Origin: Marinobacter sp. ANT_B65
GTDB taxonomy: Bacteria; Pseudomonadota; Gammaproteobacteria; Pseudomonadales; Oleiphilaceae
DNA length: 64,000 nt
NCBI RefSeq assembly: GCF_002407605.1
Contig: NZ_NXGV01000001.1
Location: 310,643-374,642 of the forward strand
Direction of reading: 5' to 3'
A program made the translations under genes and the position numbers. This document shows positions 37,010 to 47,613 of the stretch, one piece after another. Within the stretch, counting starts at the first letter, position 1, and each line of letters opens with the position of its first letter. The notes below the pieces were generated by a model. That model had not been told where the DNA came from. It saw only the letters and a program-made list of their open reading frames with translations, and did no database searches.

Positions 37010-38629
37010 GTGCTGGAACGGCTGCAACGTCGGTTGGGATTGCAGACCATACCGGGGGTGTTTTTCACGTCGGCCGGGATCGCAGCCTTGTTTGTAGCCT
37101 TGGCGGTTCCATTTGATGAAGCTGTTGCCAACAGCTTTGGACTGCTGACTGGCTGGGTAGCCAGAAATCTTGGGTGGTTCTATATTCTTGCAGTCAGCGC
37201 CCTGCTGGTCTTCCTGCTTGGTCTGGCTGTGAGCCGCTATGGCGATATTCGTCTGGGGGCCGACGATAGCCGTCCCGATTATTCCAATCTTACCTGGTTC
37301 ACTATGCTGTTCGCCGCTGGCATAGGCACCATTCTGATGTTCTGGGGGGTTGCGGAACCCATATCTCACTTTTCCAACCCACCCTTTGACGGTGTTCAGG
37401 CTGGCTCTGAACAGGCAGCCAGCGATGCTATGACGATCGCGCTCTATCACTTTGGTCTGCATACCTGGACCATCTTTGCCTTGCCGGGCCTGGCCATTGG
37501 TTACTTTGCCTATCGGCATAACCTGCCCATGCGTATCAGCAGCCTGTTCTATCCGATCCTTGGGGACCGGGTGTTCGGGCCCTGGGGCTGGGCGGTGGAT
37601 GTTATTGCAGTGCTGGGTACTCTGTTTGGTGTAGCGACCTCCCTCGGGCTGGGGACGCTGCAGTTGAACAGTGGCCTGAATTATCTGTTTGGCACGCCGT
37701 CCTCTGGTCTGGTCCAGGTGGTGTTGATTGCAATCATTACCAGCATCGCCGCTACATCTGTGGCACTGGGGCTGGACAAGGGTGTGCGCCGGCTGTCTCA
37801 GCTCAATATCCTGTTAGCCATGGCTCTGCTCGTATTTGTATTCGTTGCGGGCCCCACGGTGTTTATTGCTGAGGGGATGGTGCAGAGCGTGGGGGACTAT
37901 CTCGATGCCTTGCCGTGGCTGGCATTCTGGACTGAAACCTATAAGGAAACGGGCTGGCAGCGTCAGTGGACCCTGTTCTATTGGGCGTGGACGATTTCCT
38001 GGGCACCTTATGTGGGAATTTTCATCGCCCGGATTTCCCGGGGGCGAACCATTCGTGAATTTGTTGCCGGTGTTCTGTTTGCCCCTACGGCCTTCACTCT
38101 GGTGTGGTTCGGAGTCTTCGGTTTGTCCGCAATTAATGTCGAGATGAGTGGTGAAATCGCACTGGCGGAGCAGGTGCGACTGGATCCTTCGGTGGCCATT
38201 TTCGCCTTTCTGGAGGCCTTGCCTTTTTCCGGCGTTGCATCCGCGTTGAGTGTGGCCATTATCGTGGTCTTTTTCACCACCTCCTCTGATTCCGCTTCCC
38301 TGGTAATCGATATGCTGACCCGGCGGGACGATCAACCGTCTCTGGTACGTCAGCGTATCTTCTGGGCAGTAGCTCAGGGTGTTATAGCGTCTACCCTGCT
38401 GTTGGCGGGTGGGCTGGATGCCTTGCAGAACGTGATTACTTCCCTCGGTTTGCCTTTTTGCATCCTTCTGATTTTCATGGCCGTGGCGTTGTTCAGAGCG
38501 CTTCGTGCAGATTACCGTGGCTACAGCATGAACGAACTGGTCCACGGCCGAGCCTTCCCGGAAGTGGAAGCCGCCACTGAATCCAGACAGGAGAACGAGT
38601 ATGTACCGGAAACTGTTGATCGCCATTGA
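37010..38629 (+). CDS. BCCT-family betaine/carnitine/choline transporter
   Basis: The 539-residue protein has twelve hydrophobic segments and BCCT motifs: GIGTILMFWGVAEPISHFSN, LHTWTIFALPGLAIGYFAYR and the signature FYWAWTISWAPYVGIFIARI. It should import a compatible solute with sodium or protons. The GTG at 37010 has GGAGG 5 bases upstream; a longer frame from 36875 would overlap the divergent merR. Its last 29 bases overlap uspA. Confidence 0.9.
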   Translation: MLERLQRRLGLQTIPGVFFTSAGIAALFVALAVPFDEAVANSFGLLTGWVARNLGWFYILAVSALLVFLLGLAVSRYGDIRLGADDSRPDYSNLTWFTMLFAAGIGTILMFWGVAEPISHFSNPPFDGVQAGSEQAASDAMTIALYHFGLHTWTIFALPGLAIGYFAYRHNLPMRISSLFYPILGDRVFGPWGWAVDVIAVLGTLFGVATSLGLGTLQLNSGLNYLFGTPSSGLVQVVLIAIITSIAATSVALGLDKGVRRLSQLNILLAMALLVFVFVAGPTVFIAEGMVQSVGDYLDALPWLAFWTETYKETGWQRQWTLFYWAWTISWAPYVGIFIARISRGRTIREFVAGVLFAPTAFTLVWFGVFGLSAINVEMSGEIALAEQVRLDPSVAIFAFLEALPFSGVASALSVAIIVVFFTTSSDSASLVIDMLTRRDDQPSLVRQRIFWAVAQGVIASTLLLAGGLDALQNVITSLGLPFCILLIFMAVALFRALRADYRGYSMNELVHGRAFPEVEAATESRQENEYVPETVDRH

Positions 38630-39056
38630 TCCTGAAGACGATGGCGAAGGCAAACGTGCTCTGGAAGCAGCCCTTGGCTTGCTGGCCGAGGACGGAGAGC
38701 TTCACCTTGCCAGCGTATATAATCCTGGTGGAGGCGGGTTTTTCCCGCACGTAACCGAGGACTCTCCCGCAGAGAAAGAAACCGAGGTTCACGATGTGCT
38801 GGACCTGCTCGCACGAAAATATCTGCCCATGAACCGCAGTGCCACCCTGCATGTGGTAGCAGGAAACACTGGCGAGAAACTGGTGGGCATGGCCGGCCAG
38901 CTAGGGGCGGATCTGATGATACTGGTATCCCGGGGAGGTAGTGGCCACTGGCCTATGCGCAAGGCGACCGTAGAGTATGTTTCGGTCAATTCACCTTGTC
39001 CGGTGCTTGTGCTGCCCTCATTGGCAAAAGTTGAGTCTGAAAGCGTTGAAGAGTAA
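38601..39056 (+). CDS. Universal stress protein (UspA family)
   Basis: The 151-residue protein has the UspA fold: MYRKLLIAIDPEDDGEGKRA at the start, GADLMILVSRGGSGHW with the ATP-binding G-2x-G-9x-G(S/T)-type loop, and SPCPVLVLP at the end. It overlaps the BCCT gene by 29 bases, so the two are co-translated; similar pairs are known in halophiles where the Usp modulates the osmolyte carrier. Confidence 0.87.
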   Translation: MYRKLLIAIDPEDDGEGKRALEAALGLLAEDGELHLASVYNPGGGGFFPHVTEDSPAEKETEVHDVLDLLARKYLPMNRSATLHVVAGNTGEKLVGMAGQLGADLMILVSRGGSGHWPMRKATVEYVSVNSPCPVLVLPSLAKVESESVEE

Positions 39057-39114
39057 TTTCTGACTGTCACGGCAGTCCGTAAAAAGCCCCGGGCATCCGA
39101 CTGGCTGTGGCAAC

Positions 39115-39348
39115 GAACCGTAATCGTGAGTTTCTCGATACGGAGCTCAAGGCGGCTGATGAAGGGTGCTGGCAGCCAAGCGCGCGGGTATGACGTCTGT
39201 ATTCTTTCATGGCGCGCAGTGGGATTTACCCTGGCTGAACCGGATATTCCCGGGAACGCATAAACATCCGGATAGGCCTGATGTGGTGGTGAATGATTTT
39301 TCTGAATTCTGGGCACTGATTCTGGCATGCGAGATAGGGCCGCCCTGA
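39115..39348 (+). pseudogene. C-terminal remnant of a HAD-family phosphatase
   Basis: A plus-strand frame from about 39160 gives LAAKRAGMTSVFFHGAQWDL and later RPDVVVNDFSEFWALIL, the pattern of the last third of HAD subfamily IA hydrolases (GLAARRAGM..VVxxFxEF). A preceding frame reads FLDTELKAADEG and is out of phase. The catalytic N-terminal DxD part is missing, so only a fossil is left. It fills most of the gap between uspA and the photolyase-like gene. Confidence 0.55.
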
Positions 39349-39357
39349 TACCAGGTT

Positions 39358-40890
39358 TCAGAGATCGTCCAGATGTTCCAGCAGATAGCCGGCCCTTTGC
39401 AGCAATGCTTCGCGTTTTTCCGGATTTTGTTTGTCCCAGTTCCGGTACATCATGCTCATGCGAGGATTGCGTTCGAAATCTGCCCGGTGCCGGTCAATGA
39501 AGTGCCAGTAAAGTGAGTTGAAGGGGCAGGCATCTGGCTCGGTGCTCTTGCTGACGTTGTAGTGACAGTTGGTGCAGTGGTCGGACATGCGCTGAATGTA
39601 CTTACCACTCGCGGCATAGGGCTTTGAACCCAGGTAGCCGCCGTCGGCATGCATTACCATGCCCAGTACGTTGGGTAGCTCTACCCAGTCATAGGCGTCT
39701 GCATAGACTGCCAGATACCAGTCGCAGATTTCCTCCGGTTTTACACCTGCCAGCAGCCCGAAGTTACCCGTGACCATCAGCCTTTGGATGTGATGAGCGT
39801 AAGCGTTGCGACGGGTGGCATCGATAGCGTTGTGCATGCAGTGCATTTTCGTGTCGCCGGTCCAGTAAAACCAGGGTAGGGCGCGGGTGTTGCCCAGGCG
39901 GTTTTCTTTTGCGTAGTCTGGCATATGGAGCCAATAGATACCCCGCACAAATTCGCGCCAACCCAGGATCTGGCGGATAAAACCCTCTACTGCATTGATG
40001 GGGGCCTGCCCGGCATACCAGGCTCTGGCTGCCGTTTCACATACGGAGAGAGGATCCAGCAGGCCGCAGTTAATGTAGGGAGAAAGAATCGAGTGGAACA
40101 GCCAGTCTTCATTGTCAGATATTGCATCCTGATAGTCGCCGAAACAAGGCAGAGCAAACTCGATAAAGTAGTCCAGAGCTTCCTGAGCATCTGTTTGAGT
40201 GACTGCAAAATGAAAATCGTCGGTGGTGCCGAAGTGATCAGAAAAATGTTGTTCGACCAGGTCTATAACATTGCTGGTTATGGCGTCCGGCTCGACCCGA
40301 AATGGTGCCGGTGCGGCTGGTTTTCCGCTCCATTTGCGCCGGTTGTCGGAATCGAAGTTTCAGCTGCCACCTTCCGGTTTTTCTTCCGGCGTCATCAGCA
40401 GGCCGGTTTTTCGGCGCATTTCCCGGTAGAAGAATTCCATGCGCAGCTGCTTGCGGCCTTCGGCCCAGTCGGCAAACTCACGCTTACTGGCAAGAAACCG
40501 GGTATCCGTGCGGATTTCTACCGGAATGCCCAAATCCGCGTGCCATCGGGAAATCTGGTCATGCAGGCGCCACTCGCCGCATTCGGTAGTGATGATCTTT
40601 TTCGGGAGAATCTCGTTAAGGAGTGATGATAAAACGCCTTTGAGACTTTGGTGTTCGTTATCGGGGTGATATTGCTGATAGTGAACCTGCCAGCCATCTT
40701 TCTGCAATTGTTGTGCAAAATGACGCATGGCACTGAACAGCAGGACCAGTTTTTTCTTGTGATGGTTGGTGTAGCTGGCTTCCTCATGCACCTCCGCCAT
40801 AACAATCCGGTCATGCTTCGGATCAGCTCCCGTAAGAGCGCTGATGTCGGTTGTCAGCTGGTCACCAAGGATCAGTATCAGGTTAGTCAT
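39358..40890 (-). pseudogene. FeS photolyase/cryptochrome-like gene with one internal stop
   Basis: The gene encodes a CryB/PhrB-type, (6-4)-photolyase-like protein of about 510 residues. It begins MTNLILILGDQLTTDISAL and ends in the FeS region DHCTNCHYNVSKSTEPDACP, which holds three of the four cluster cysteines. The frame is intact over its whole length except for a TGA at 40362-40360 (codon 177) in EGGS-stop-NFDSDNRR, where family members have a Trp (GGKWNFD). A single TGG-to-TGA change explains it. It is either a recent nonsense mutation, a sequencing error or a readthrough codon. Without it the gene would be normal. Confidence 0.88.
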
Positions 40891-41015
40891 ATAGATGATG
40901 GGCTCCGGTGTCTGGCAGATTTTGCTCTTTATTACCCCAAGGAGGTATCAGAAGTACGCAATCTGCATAAGGGTAGTTCCGGCGCCAGGCTGATAAAATC
41001 CGGATATTCGTCAAG

Positions 41016-41029
41016 ATGACGCGTATCAA
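41016..41029. promoter_or_regulatory. FNR/DNR box upstream of hemN
   Basis: ATGACGCGTATCAA matches TTGAY-N4-RTCAA at 9 of 10 fixed positions and lies 78 bases ahead of the hemN start, as expected for an anaerobically induced hemN. Confidence 0.7.
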
Positions 41030-41106
41030 GATGCGCACAGCTGACCTGGCATACAATGCCTCGCATCTCGGATGACCCTCCACATCACACGTTCAGAGTT
41101 TTTATT

Positions 41107-42525
41107 ATGGCTTCCAACTCCGCACCGCAGACTGTTGAATCCACTCTTCCGGAATTCATCTGGGATGACGCGTTGATCAAACGCTATGATCTCAGCGGGC
41201 CACGCTACACCTCATATCCAACAGCAGTGGAGTTCAACCAGAGCTACCCGGTGGCGGAGATGATGGAGGCTGCAGCACGCAGCAAGGCCAGTGACCGTCC
41301 ACTTTCTCTGTATACCCATCTGCCGTTCTGCGCACATCTCTGTTACTACTGCGCCTGCAACAAGGTGATTACCAAGAAGCGCGACAAGGCCATGCCCTAT
41401 GTGGAGCGGCTATTGAAAGAAGCGGCCATGCAGTCGAAGCTGTTTGGCGCGGATCGCCCGGTAAAGCAGTTGCACTGGGGCGGAGGTACACCGACTTTTT
41501 TGCCTAAAGATGTCATGCAGCACCTGATGGAGGGCTACGCTGAGCTGTTCAATCTGCAAAGCGGTGATGAGCGTGATTACAGTGTAGAGATTGACCCGCG
41601 AGAAGTGGACCAGGATACGTTACCGACACTCTGGCAGCTTGGTTTCAACCGGATCAGTCTGGGGGTTCAGGATGTAAATCCTGAGGTTCAGAAAGCCGTT
41701 AACCGTATCCAGCCCCGGGAAATGACCGAAGAGGTGCTGAGCGAGGCCCGGCACCTCGGGTTCCGTTCCATCAACCTCGATCTGATTTATGGTTTGCCGC
41801 ATCAGACGCCGGAGAGTTTTGCCGAGACTCTGGAAGCAGTGATTGAAATGTCGCCAGACAGACTGTCTGTATTCAGTTATGCGCACCTGCCAGACCGTTT
41901 TTATCCGCAAACCCGGATCAAGAACGATACTCTGCCATCGCCCCAGCAAAAACTGGCGATTCTGCATAACACCATCAACAGGCTACTTGAAGCCGGTTAC
42001 GAATACATTGGTATGGACCATTTTGCCAAGCCAGACGACAGCCTTGCTGTGGCCCAGCGGGCAGGGCGTTTACACCGGAATTTTCAGGGTTACACCACTC
42101 ACTCTGATTGCGATCTGGTCTCTCTGGGTGTTTCTGCCATAGGCCAGACTGATGATGCCTACTTTCAGAACAACCACGACCTGCCCGCCTGGGAGGCGTC
42201 CATTGATGCTGGTCAGCTGGCGATTACCAAAGGCGTAAACCTGAGCCGGGATGACCGCATTCGTCGCTGGGTTATAGGCCAGCTGATTTGCCAGTTCCGG
42301 TTGGACAAACAGCAGTTTTCGGCGGAGTGGCAGGAAGACTTTGACAGTTATTTTGCAGACGAACTGGGGCGTCTCAAGCCAATGATGGCCGATGAGTTGA
42401 TCGGTGATGATGGTCGGGTACTGCAGGTAGAGCCAGCGGGTCGATTGCTGATCCGCGCTATTTGTCAGATCTTCGATTTCTACCGCAAAGAAGGCGCCAG
42501 CCAGCGGTTCTCCCGCATTATCTGA
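41107..42525 (+). CDS. hemN: HemN, oxygen-independent coproporphyrinogen III oxidase
   Basis: HemN is a radical SAM enzyme that makes protoporphyrinogen IX without oxygen. The 472-residue protein has YTHLPFCAHLCYYCACNKVI with the CxxxCxxC cluster and the fourth Cys of true HemN, GGGTPTFLP, and the end FRLDKQQFSAEWQEDF. I chose the ATG at 41107 (MASNSAPQT) over an earlier one at 41056. An FNR/DNR box lies upstream. It supplies heme for NirS, NorCB, NarI and NirN. Confidence 0.95.
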   Translation: MASNSAPQTVESTLPEFIWDDALIKRYDLSGPRYTSYPTAVEFNQSYPVAEMMEAAARSKASDRPLSLYTHLPFCAHLCYYCACNKVITKKRDKAMPYVERLLKEAAMQSKLFGADRPVKQLHWGGGTPTFLPKDVMQHLMEGYAELFNLQSGDERDYSVEIDPREVDQDTLPTLWQLGFNRISLGVQDVNPEVQKAVNRIQPREMTEEVLSEARHLGFRSINLDLIYGLPHQTPESFAETLEAVIEMSPDRLSVFSYAHLPDRFYPQTRIKNDTLPSPQQKLAILHNTINRLLEAGYEYIGMDHFAKPDDSLAVAQRAGRLHRNFQGYTTHSDCDLVSLGVSAIGQTDDAYFQNNHDLPAWEASIDAGQLAITKGVNLSRDDRIRRWVIGQLICQFRLDKQQFSAEWQEDFDSYFADELGRLKPMMADELIGDDGRVLQVEPAGRLLIRAICQIFDFYRKEGASQRFSRII

Positions 42526-42548
42526 CGCCTCTCCCGGCGCAGGTCACC

Positions 42549-42568
42549 CCGGGGCTTTCCGGCCCCGG
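42549..42568. terminator. Terminator between hemN and the chemoreceptor gene
   Basis: CCGGGGC pairs with GCCCCGG around TTTCCG and is followed by CAGTTCTTTTC on the plus strand. It lies 23 bases past the hemN stop. Confidence 0.7.
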
Positions 42569-42606
42569 CAGTTCTTTTCTGGCGTCAGTTTTTAATGAAA
42601 GTGTGT

Positions 42607-44634
42607 TCAGGCTGCGGGAACCTTGAACTCGTTAGCCAGGTCCTGCAGCTGTCGGGCCAGGCGGGCCTGCTCACCGGTAACATGGGAAATTTCCTGGGAA
42701 CCGGTCAGTGTCAGCATGGCAGCGTCACTTACGGCTTCCATGTTTACGGCCAGCTCCCTCGTTACGGCAACCTGCTGCTCGGATGCGGCGGCGATTTGTG
42801 TGGCCATGTCAGAGATGCTGTTTACATCTCCGAGGATGTCGGCAAACGTCTGCTCAAGTTCTGACGACTGCTCGCTGGTCTCATTGGCCAGCTCGTGGCT
42901 GGCAGTGATAGAGCGGCTGGCGTTTTCGGTAATCACCTGGAAACCATTTACGATACTTTCAATCTGGGTGGTCGATTCATGTGTCTGTCGGGCCAGAGTG
43001 CGAACTTCGTCGGCTACCACGGCAAACCCACGGCCATGCTCACCTGCCCGCGCAGCTTCAATGGCCGCGTTCAGGGCAAGAAGGTTAGTCTGGTCTGCAA
43101 CCTTGCGTATAACATCCATCACTTCCACGATGCTGCCGCTACGCTTTTCCAGCTCTTCAATAACGTCGTTTACATCTTTCACCGAGTCCGCCAGAGAACG
43201 TATGCGCTGAACGCTGTTCTGCAGAACTTCTTCGCCTGCGCGGCTTCTTTCCATAACCTTGCTGGCCGAGTCGGCAACCTGCTGGGTATTCTGGGAAATC
43301 TGCTCTGAGGTTGTGGACATTTCTTCGGTAGCAGCAGCGACCTGCTCTATCTGTTCCTGCTGACTTTTGGTTTGCGTGGCATTCTGATCAGCTGTTGAGC
43401 TTGTCTCTTCGGTAGCGGTTGCAAGCTGTATACTGGCTCTGTCGATATGCCGGAGAGCCCCCCCGAACCGGTTGAAAAGCTCATTGATTTCCTGCCCGAT
43501 GATACCTATCTCGTCTTTACTGGATATGTGAATCTTCTGTGTAAGATCCTTGTTCTCCATGGCAAAACGTACACCGTCGAGAAGGCTTTTTATCTGGCGG
43601 TTGATAGCGCCGACCATGAGCAGCATCAGTGTGAAAACGATGATGATTGCTGCCGCAGCTATCCCCGATTTCACGAAAAGCTCATGGCGGGAGTCGGCTA
43701 CGCCGAGGGTTGAGGAGGCTGACGTGTTGTCGAGTAGTTCTTTGCGCACGCTGTTCAGCTTGCCAAGCCGTTGGGTGGTGATATCGAACCACTCCAGTGA
43801 ATCCAGTGCGTACAGACCTGAAGGGCTGCTGAACAGTGTGTCGCGTTTTTCCTGCAGGTCACGGCTTTCAGCGGTCACGGTAAAGTTTTCCAGTGCTGCG
43901 AGTATTTCCGAGCCTGGATTCAGCATGGCGCTAGCCTCCCGAATGAAAGCCTCCTGATGGCCTGCTAACGCAGCGATTTTCTGGACGATGGGAAGGTCAA
44001 ACTTCCCGCTGGTGATCAGCGCAGCTCCTGCCGCTCGCTCTTTTCCTGCCGCCTCAGCCGCTTCTGCCAGGGCATAGTAGGCGTTGATGTCGCGGGTCAG
44101 TTCCGGGTCAGTGGAGTGGGAGATGAGCAGAGGGATGCGGTCAAGTAATTCGGTAATCAGCTGCGTGTAACGAGCTCCGGCTTCGCTGCCATTGACAGAG
44201 CGGTTGTCGATGTCGCTGCGCAGTTGTCCCAGTGAGGCCAGCTTCCTTTCTGCGGACTGGATACTGTCGCTGACATCAGGCCCGAAGCTGGCTTCCTGTG
44301 TGAGTCTGGCTGTACGGGTACGATACTCCGCGAGTCGCGTATCGGTTTGTTGGCGCTGTGTGGTTAATGCCTGTTCTGCCTGCTGGGTGGCGTCGCGATT
44401 CGAGCCGCTTGAAAGCAGTACGGCTGATCGTCCGCGCTCTTTTTGCAGTGTCTCAATCAAAGGGTCACCGATGTTGGCGAGCTGAACCAGTGAGTGTAGC
44501 TGGCGCATGTCGCCGAGTTTCCCCGTGCTTATCGCAAGGCTTTCAGCCGCAAAGTAGACAATCACCAGCAGGGCTGGCACCACAAGTGTAATCAGCTTTC
44601 CGCGCATGGATAGATTATTGATTAAATTTTTCAT
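42607..44634 (-). CDS. Methyl-accepting chemotaxis protein with NIT sensor domain
   Basis: The 675-residue receptor has an N-terminal helix ([20 protein letters not shown]), a periplasmic NIT domain at about residues 50-300 ([19 protein letters not shown] and [19 protein letters not shown]), a second membrane helix ([17 protein letters not shown]), HAMP, and the signalling hairpin [23 protein letters not shown] domains respond to nitrate and nitrite, as in NasR and McpN, so this is probably a nitrate taxis receptor. It is divergent from ubiU. Confidence 0.92.
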   Translation of the reverse strand: MKNLINNLSMRGKLITLVVPALLVIVYFAAESLAISTGKLGDMRQLHSLVQLANIGDPLIETLQKERGRSAVLLSSGSNRDATQQAEQALTTQRQQTDTRLAEYRTRTARLTQEASFGPDVSDSIQSAERKLASLGQLRSDIDNRSVNGSEAGARYTQLITELLDRIPLLISHSTDPELTRDINAYYALAEAAEAAGKERAAGAALITSGKFDLPIVQKIAALAGHQEAFIREASAMLNPGSEILAALENFTVTAESRDLQEKRDTLFSSPSGLYALDSLEWFDITTQRLGKLNSVRKELLDNTSASSTLGVADSRHELFVKSGIAAAAIIIVFTLMLLMVGAINRQIKSLLDGVRFAMENKDLTQKIHISSKDEIGIIGQEINELFNRFGGALRHIDRASIQLATATEETSSTADQNATQTKSQQEQIEQVAAATEEMSTTSEQISQNTQQVADSASKVMERSRAGEEVLQNSVQRIRSLADSVKDVNDVIEELEKRSGSIVEVMDVIRKVADQTNLLALNAAIEAARAGEHGRGFAVVADEVRTLARQTHESTTQIESIVNGFQVITENASRSITASHELANETSEQSSELEQTFADILGDVNSISDMATQIAAASEQQVAVTRELAVNMEAVSDAAMLTLTGSQEISHVTGEQARLARQLQDLANEFKVPAA

Positions 44635-44880
44635 AGGCCCCGCATTGAGTGAATTGCATCATCGGTATCGATTGTGGGCCTGTGTAGTTGCGCACACCAT
44701 ATTCATTATGGGGTACCTGTCGGGGCCGGTCGATATTGGTAATGGTAACGCACTGTTATTCAATGTTAACCCCCCGGTTTCCAATAGAAATACCCGGCAT
44801 TGCAGGCTCCGGTGACAAAGATCAATGCCCGGGGAGGGTCCGCGGCGTATGGTCTGCGTAACGTTAATGTGGAGGCAGCC

Positions 44881-45876
44881 ATGGAACTTGTTTGCCCGGC
44901 CGGTAGTTTGCCGGCATTGAAAACAGCGGTGGATAACGGTGCCGACGCCGTGTATCTGGGGTTTAAAGACAGTACCAATGCCCGCCAGTTCGCCGGGCTT
45001 AACTTTAATGACAAGCGCGCAGGCGAGGGTATCGAGTACGCCCACAGCAAAGGCGCCAGAGTATTCTGTGCCATCAACACATACCCGCAACCGGATGGCT
45101 GGGAAATCTGGAAATCCGCCGTTGACCGGGCTGCTGCTTTGGGTGTGGATGCGGTTATTCTGGCAGACATGGGTTTGTTGGAATATGCAGCCAACAGGCA
45201 TCCGCAGGTTCACCGGCATCTTTCAGTTCAAGGTTCTGCGACCAGCTACGAAGCCCTGCGTTTTTATAAAGACAACTTTGACATACGCCGAGCCGTATTG
45301 CCCCGGGTTTTATCTATAGATCAGGTGCGCGGGGTTGCAGAACACAGCCCGGTAGAACTGGAGGTTTTTGCCTTTGGCAGTTTGTGCATCATGGCGGAGG
45401 GGCGGTGTTATCTTTCTTCTTACCTGACCGACGAATCCCCTAACACCCGCGGTGCATGCTCTCCAGCCAAGGCTGTGCGCTGGCAGGAAACACCCGATGG
45501 CCTGGAATCCCGCCTCAACGGTGTGCTTATCGATCGATACGGTAAAGGAGAATCCGCGGGCTATCCCACGCTGTGCAAAGGCCGCTTTGACGTGGAAGGC
45601 AGCGTTTATCATGCCATCGAAGAGCCGGTCAGCCTGAATACGCTGGATCTGTTACCGGAACTGAAAGAGCTGGGCATCAGTGCCGTGAAGATTGAAGGCC
45701 GGCAGCGCAGCCCTGCCTATATTGCAGATGTTGCCCGCACCTGGCGCCAGGCGCTCGACAAACTTGATGCGGGCTCCGGTGATTTCCATGTTGATCCGGT
45801 CTGGAACAGCACGCTGGCAGGCTTGTCTGAGGGTGGCCTGACTACCATCGGCGCTTATCACCGAAAATGGAAATGA
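44881..45876 (+). CDS. ubiU: UbiU, O2-independent ubiquinone hydroxylation protein
   Basis: UbiU and UbiV form a [4Fe-4S] heterodimer that hydroxylates the ubiquinone ring without oxygen. The 331-residue U32 protein starts MELVCPAGSLPALKTAVDNG and has the cluster cysteines in FGSLCIMAEGRCYLSSY, GACSPAKAVRW and YPTLCKGRFD. The ATG at 44881 has GGAGG 5 bases upstream. UbiV follows after 12 bases. Confidence 0.95.
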   Translation: MELVCPAGSLPALKTAVDNGADAVYLGFKDSTNARQFAGLNFNDKRAGEGIEYAHSKGARVFCAINTYPQPDGWEIWKSAVDRAAALGVDAVILADMGLLEYAANRHPQVHRHLSVQGSATSYEALRFYKDNFDIRRAVLPRVLSIDQVRGVAEHSPVELEVFAFGSLCIMAEGRCYLSSYLTDESPNTRGACSPAKAVRWQETPDGLESRLNGVLIDRYGKGESAGYPTLCKGRFDVEGSVYHAIEEPVSLNTLDLLPELKELGISAVKIEGRQRSPAYIADVARTWRQALDKLDAGSGDFHVDPVWNSTLAGLSEGGLTTIGAYHRKWK

Positions 45877-45888
45877 GGGTGAACAACC

Positions 45889-46782
45889 ATGATGAAGCTT
45901 TCTCTGGGTCCGATTCTCTGGTTCTGGTCCAAACAAGCCGTATTTGAATTTTACGCCAAGGCAGCTGAATGGCCGGTTGATACGGTGTATCTGGGAGAAA
46001 CCGTATGTTCCCGGCGGCGCGAGCTGAAGCTGGCGGACTGGCTGGAAATTGCTGGTGTGCTGAAAGATTCCGGCAAGCAAGTAGTGCTCTCAACACAGAC
46101 ATTGATTGAGTCTGAGGCGGATTTGCGGTCGCTGCGCAGAATATGCAGCCAGCAGGAGTACCTGATAGAGGCCAATGATCAGAGTGCTTTGCAACTGGCC
46201 ACTCAGAACAATCTGCCGTTTGTGACTGGCCCTTCCATGAATATATACAACAGCGCAACCTTGAAGCTGCTTGCAAAACAAGGGTTGAAAGGCTGGAGCC
46301 TGCCGGTAGAGCTGGGCCGTGAAACGCTCCGGCAACTGATTGGTGAGCTGGAAGCGGAGGGGCTGGATTTACCTGCGGAGGTGTTTGCCTGGGGGTTTCT
46401 GCCCCTGGCCTGGTCGTCCCGGTGTTTTACGGCCCGGCACTACAACCTTCCGAAAGATAACTGCGAATTCCGTTGTCTGCAGCATCCCGAAGGCCTGGCG
46501 CTGCGCTCCCGGGAGTCCCGGGAACTGTTCCGGCTGAACGGTACATCCACACTCTCTGGCGCTCGTTATGATCTGATGCGACAAATGCCGGATATGGCGC
46601 AAATGGGAGTGTCCACCGTACGCCTTAGCCCGGAACACAAGGGTATGGATGAAGTGGTTCGCCGTTTTGACCAGACCCGTCGTGGTGAAGCTCCGGCAAC
46701 TGATCCGCTACAGTTGGTAGAGGCGCCGCCTTGCAACGGTTATTGGTTTGGAAATCCGGGGATGGACCAGCTTCATATCTGA
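45889..46782 (+). CDS. ubiV: UbiV, O2-independent ubiquinone hydroxylation protein
   Basis: The 297-residue U32 protein is the UbiU partner: [19 protein letters not shown], the first cluster Cys in [14 protein letters not shown] and the other three in [17 protein letters not shown] and FRCLQHPEG. It follows ubiU with GAGGG ahead of tandem ATG codons. Confidence 0.95.
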   Translation: MMKLSLGPILWFWSKQAVFEFYAKAAEWPVDTVYLGETVCSRRRELKLADWLEIAGVLKDSGKQVVLSTQTLIESEADLRSLRRICSQQEYLIEANDQSALQLATQNNLPFVTGPSMNIYNSATLKLLAKQGLKGWSLPVELGRETLRQLIGELEAEGLDLPAEVFAWGFLPLAWSSRCFTARHYNLPKDNCEFRCLQHPEGLALRSRESRELFRLNGTSTLSGARYDLMRQMPDMAQMGVSTVRLSPEHKGMDEVVRRFDQTRRGEAPATDPLQLVEAPPCNGYWFGNPGMDQLHI

Positions 46783-46832
46783 AGTAATGCGAATAAACAG
46801 TAGATGGAGGTACCCGTCAAGGGTGCTTTCGT

Positions 46833-47531
46833 TTAGCCAGCTATCGGGCCGTACAACCGCTTTTCCCAGTCTTCAATGCCCCCGGTTTCCAGGCGCTTTG
46901 TTGCGAGTTGGCGAAGATTGGGGGATAGCTCCGTGAGTCCTGCCATGGTGGTGAGCGCCTGCTGGTCCATTGTATTTTCATAAAGTACAGACAGTATCCG
47001 GCTCAGGGGCCAGTCTTCTTGGGGGCGTTCCTTTAGTCTCAGCGTGTCTTCTCTTCTGACCAGGCCGGGTTGCAATACACGATAGTACCAGCCTGTCCGC
47101 AGAGTGTTTTGTAATCGCCGGGACATATCCGGGATTCCAAAGCGCAGATTCAGTCGCCAGCAGGGTTGCCGCGGTTGGGAAATCTGCACCAGCGCATCGC
47201 CAAACTGATAGACATCGCCTACGCAGACGCTGCCTTCTGACATGCCATGGGTAACGAGATTTTCCCCGAACGCGCCCGGTGTACAATGGCTGGCGGCTGG
47301 TTCCGGGAGTTGCGGCCGGAGCAGAGCGTAGTGCTCACTGGCGTATTGGTGAAGAGCCTTTTCCAGGCCGCCGTGGTGTCGTTTGTCTCCGTGACAGTCG
47401 TGTTCAAGGCCGGATTCACTGAGGTATGAAGATGTGATGCAGGTTTTGAATATACCTGTTTGAACCCGTTCGCTCCCAAGGTTTCGCAAGCGACCAGTAC
47501 GTAACTGCATTAAAGTTATGGGGTGATCCAT
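46833..47531 (-). CDS. MOSC-domain protein (YiiM-like)
   Basis: The 232-residue protein has a MOSC barrel (GLEHDCHGDKRHHGGLEKAL, FGENLVTHGMSEGSVCVGD) with the conserved Cys in QISQPRQPCWRLN that binds sulfur or the molybdenum cofactor, and a C-terminal three-helix domain. YiiM reduces N-hydroxylated compounds with a Moco. In this context it may detoxify hydroxylamine-type nitrogen compounds. It is convergent with ubiV. Confidence 0.87.
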   Translation of the reverse strand: MDHPITLMQLRTGRLRNLGSERVQTGIFKTCITSSYLSESGLEHDCHGDKRHHGGLEKALHQYASEHYALLRPQLPEPAASHCTPGAFGENLVTHGMSEGSVCVGDVYQFGDALVQISQPRQPCWRLNLRFGIPDMSRRLQNTLRTGWYYRVLQPGLVRREDTLRLKERPQEDWPLSRILSVLYENTMDQQALTTMAGLTELSPNLRQLATKRLETGGIEDWEKRLYGPIAG

Positions 47532-47613
47532 TCACATGCTCCAACCGGTCAGAGTTTTTCAGCAACAGCTATAGCGCTGGATTACTGTACCTTCTCTCTG
47601 CCCACAAAAGGGT

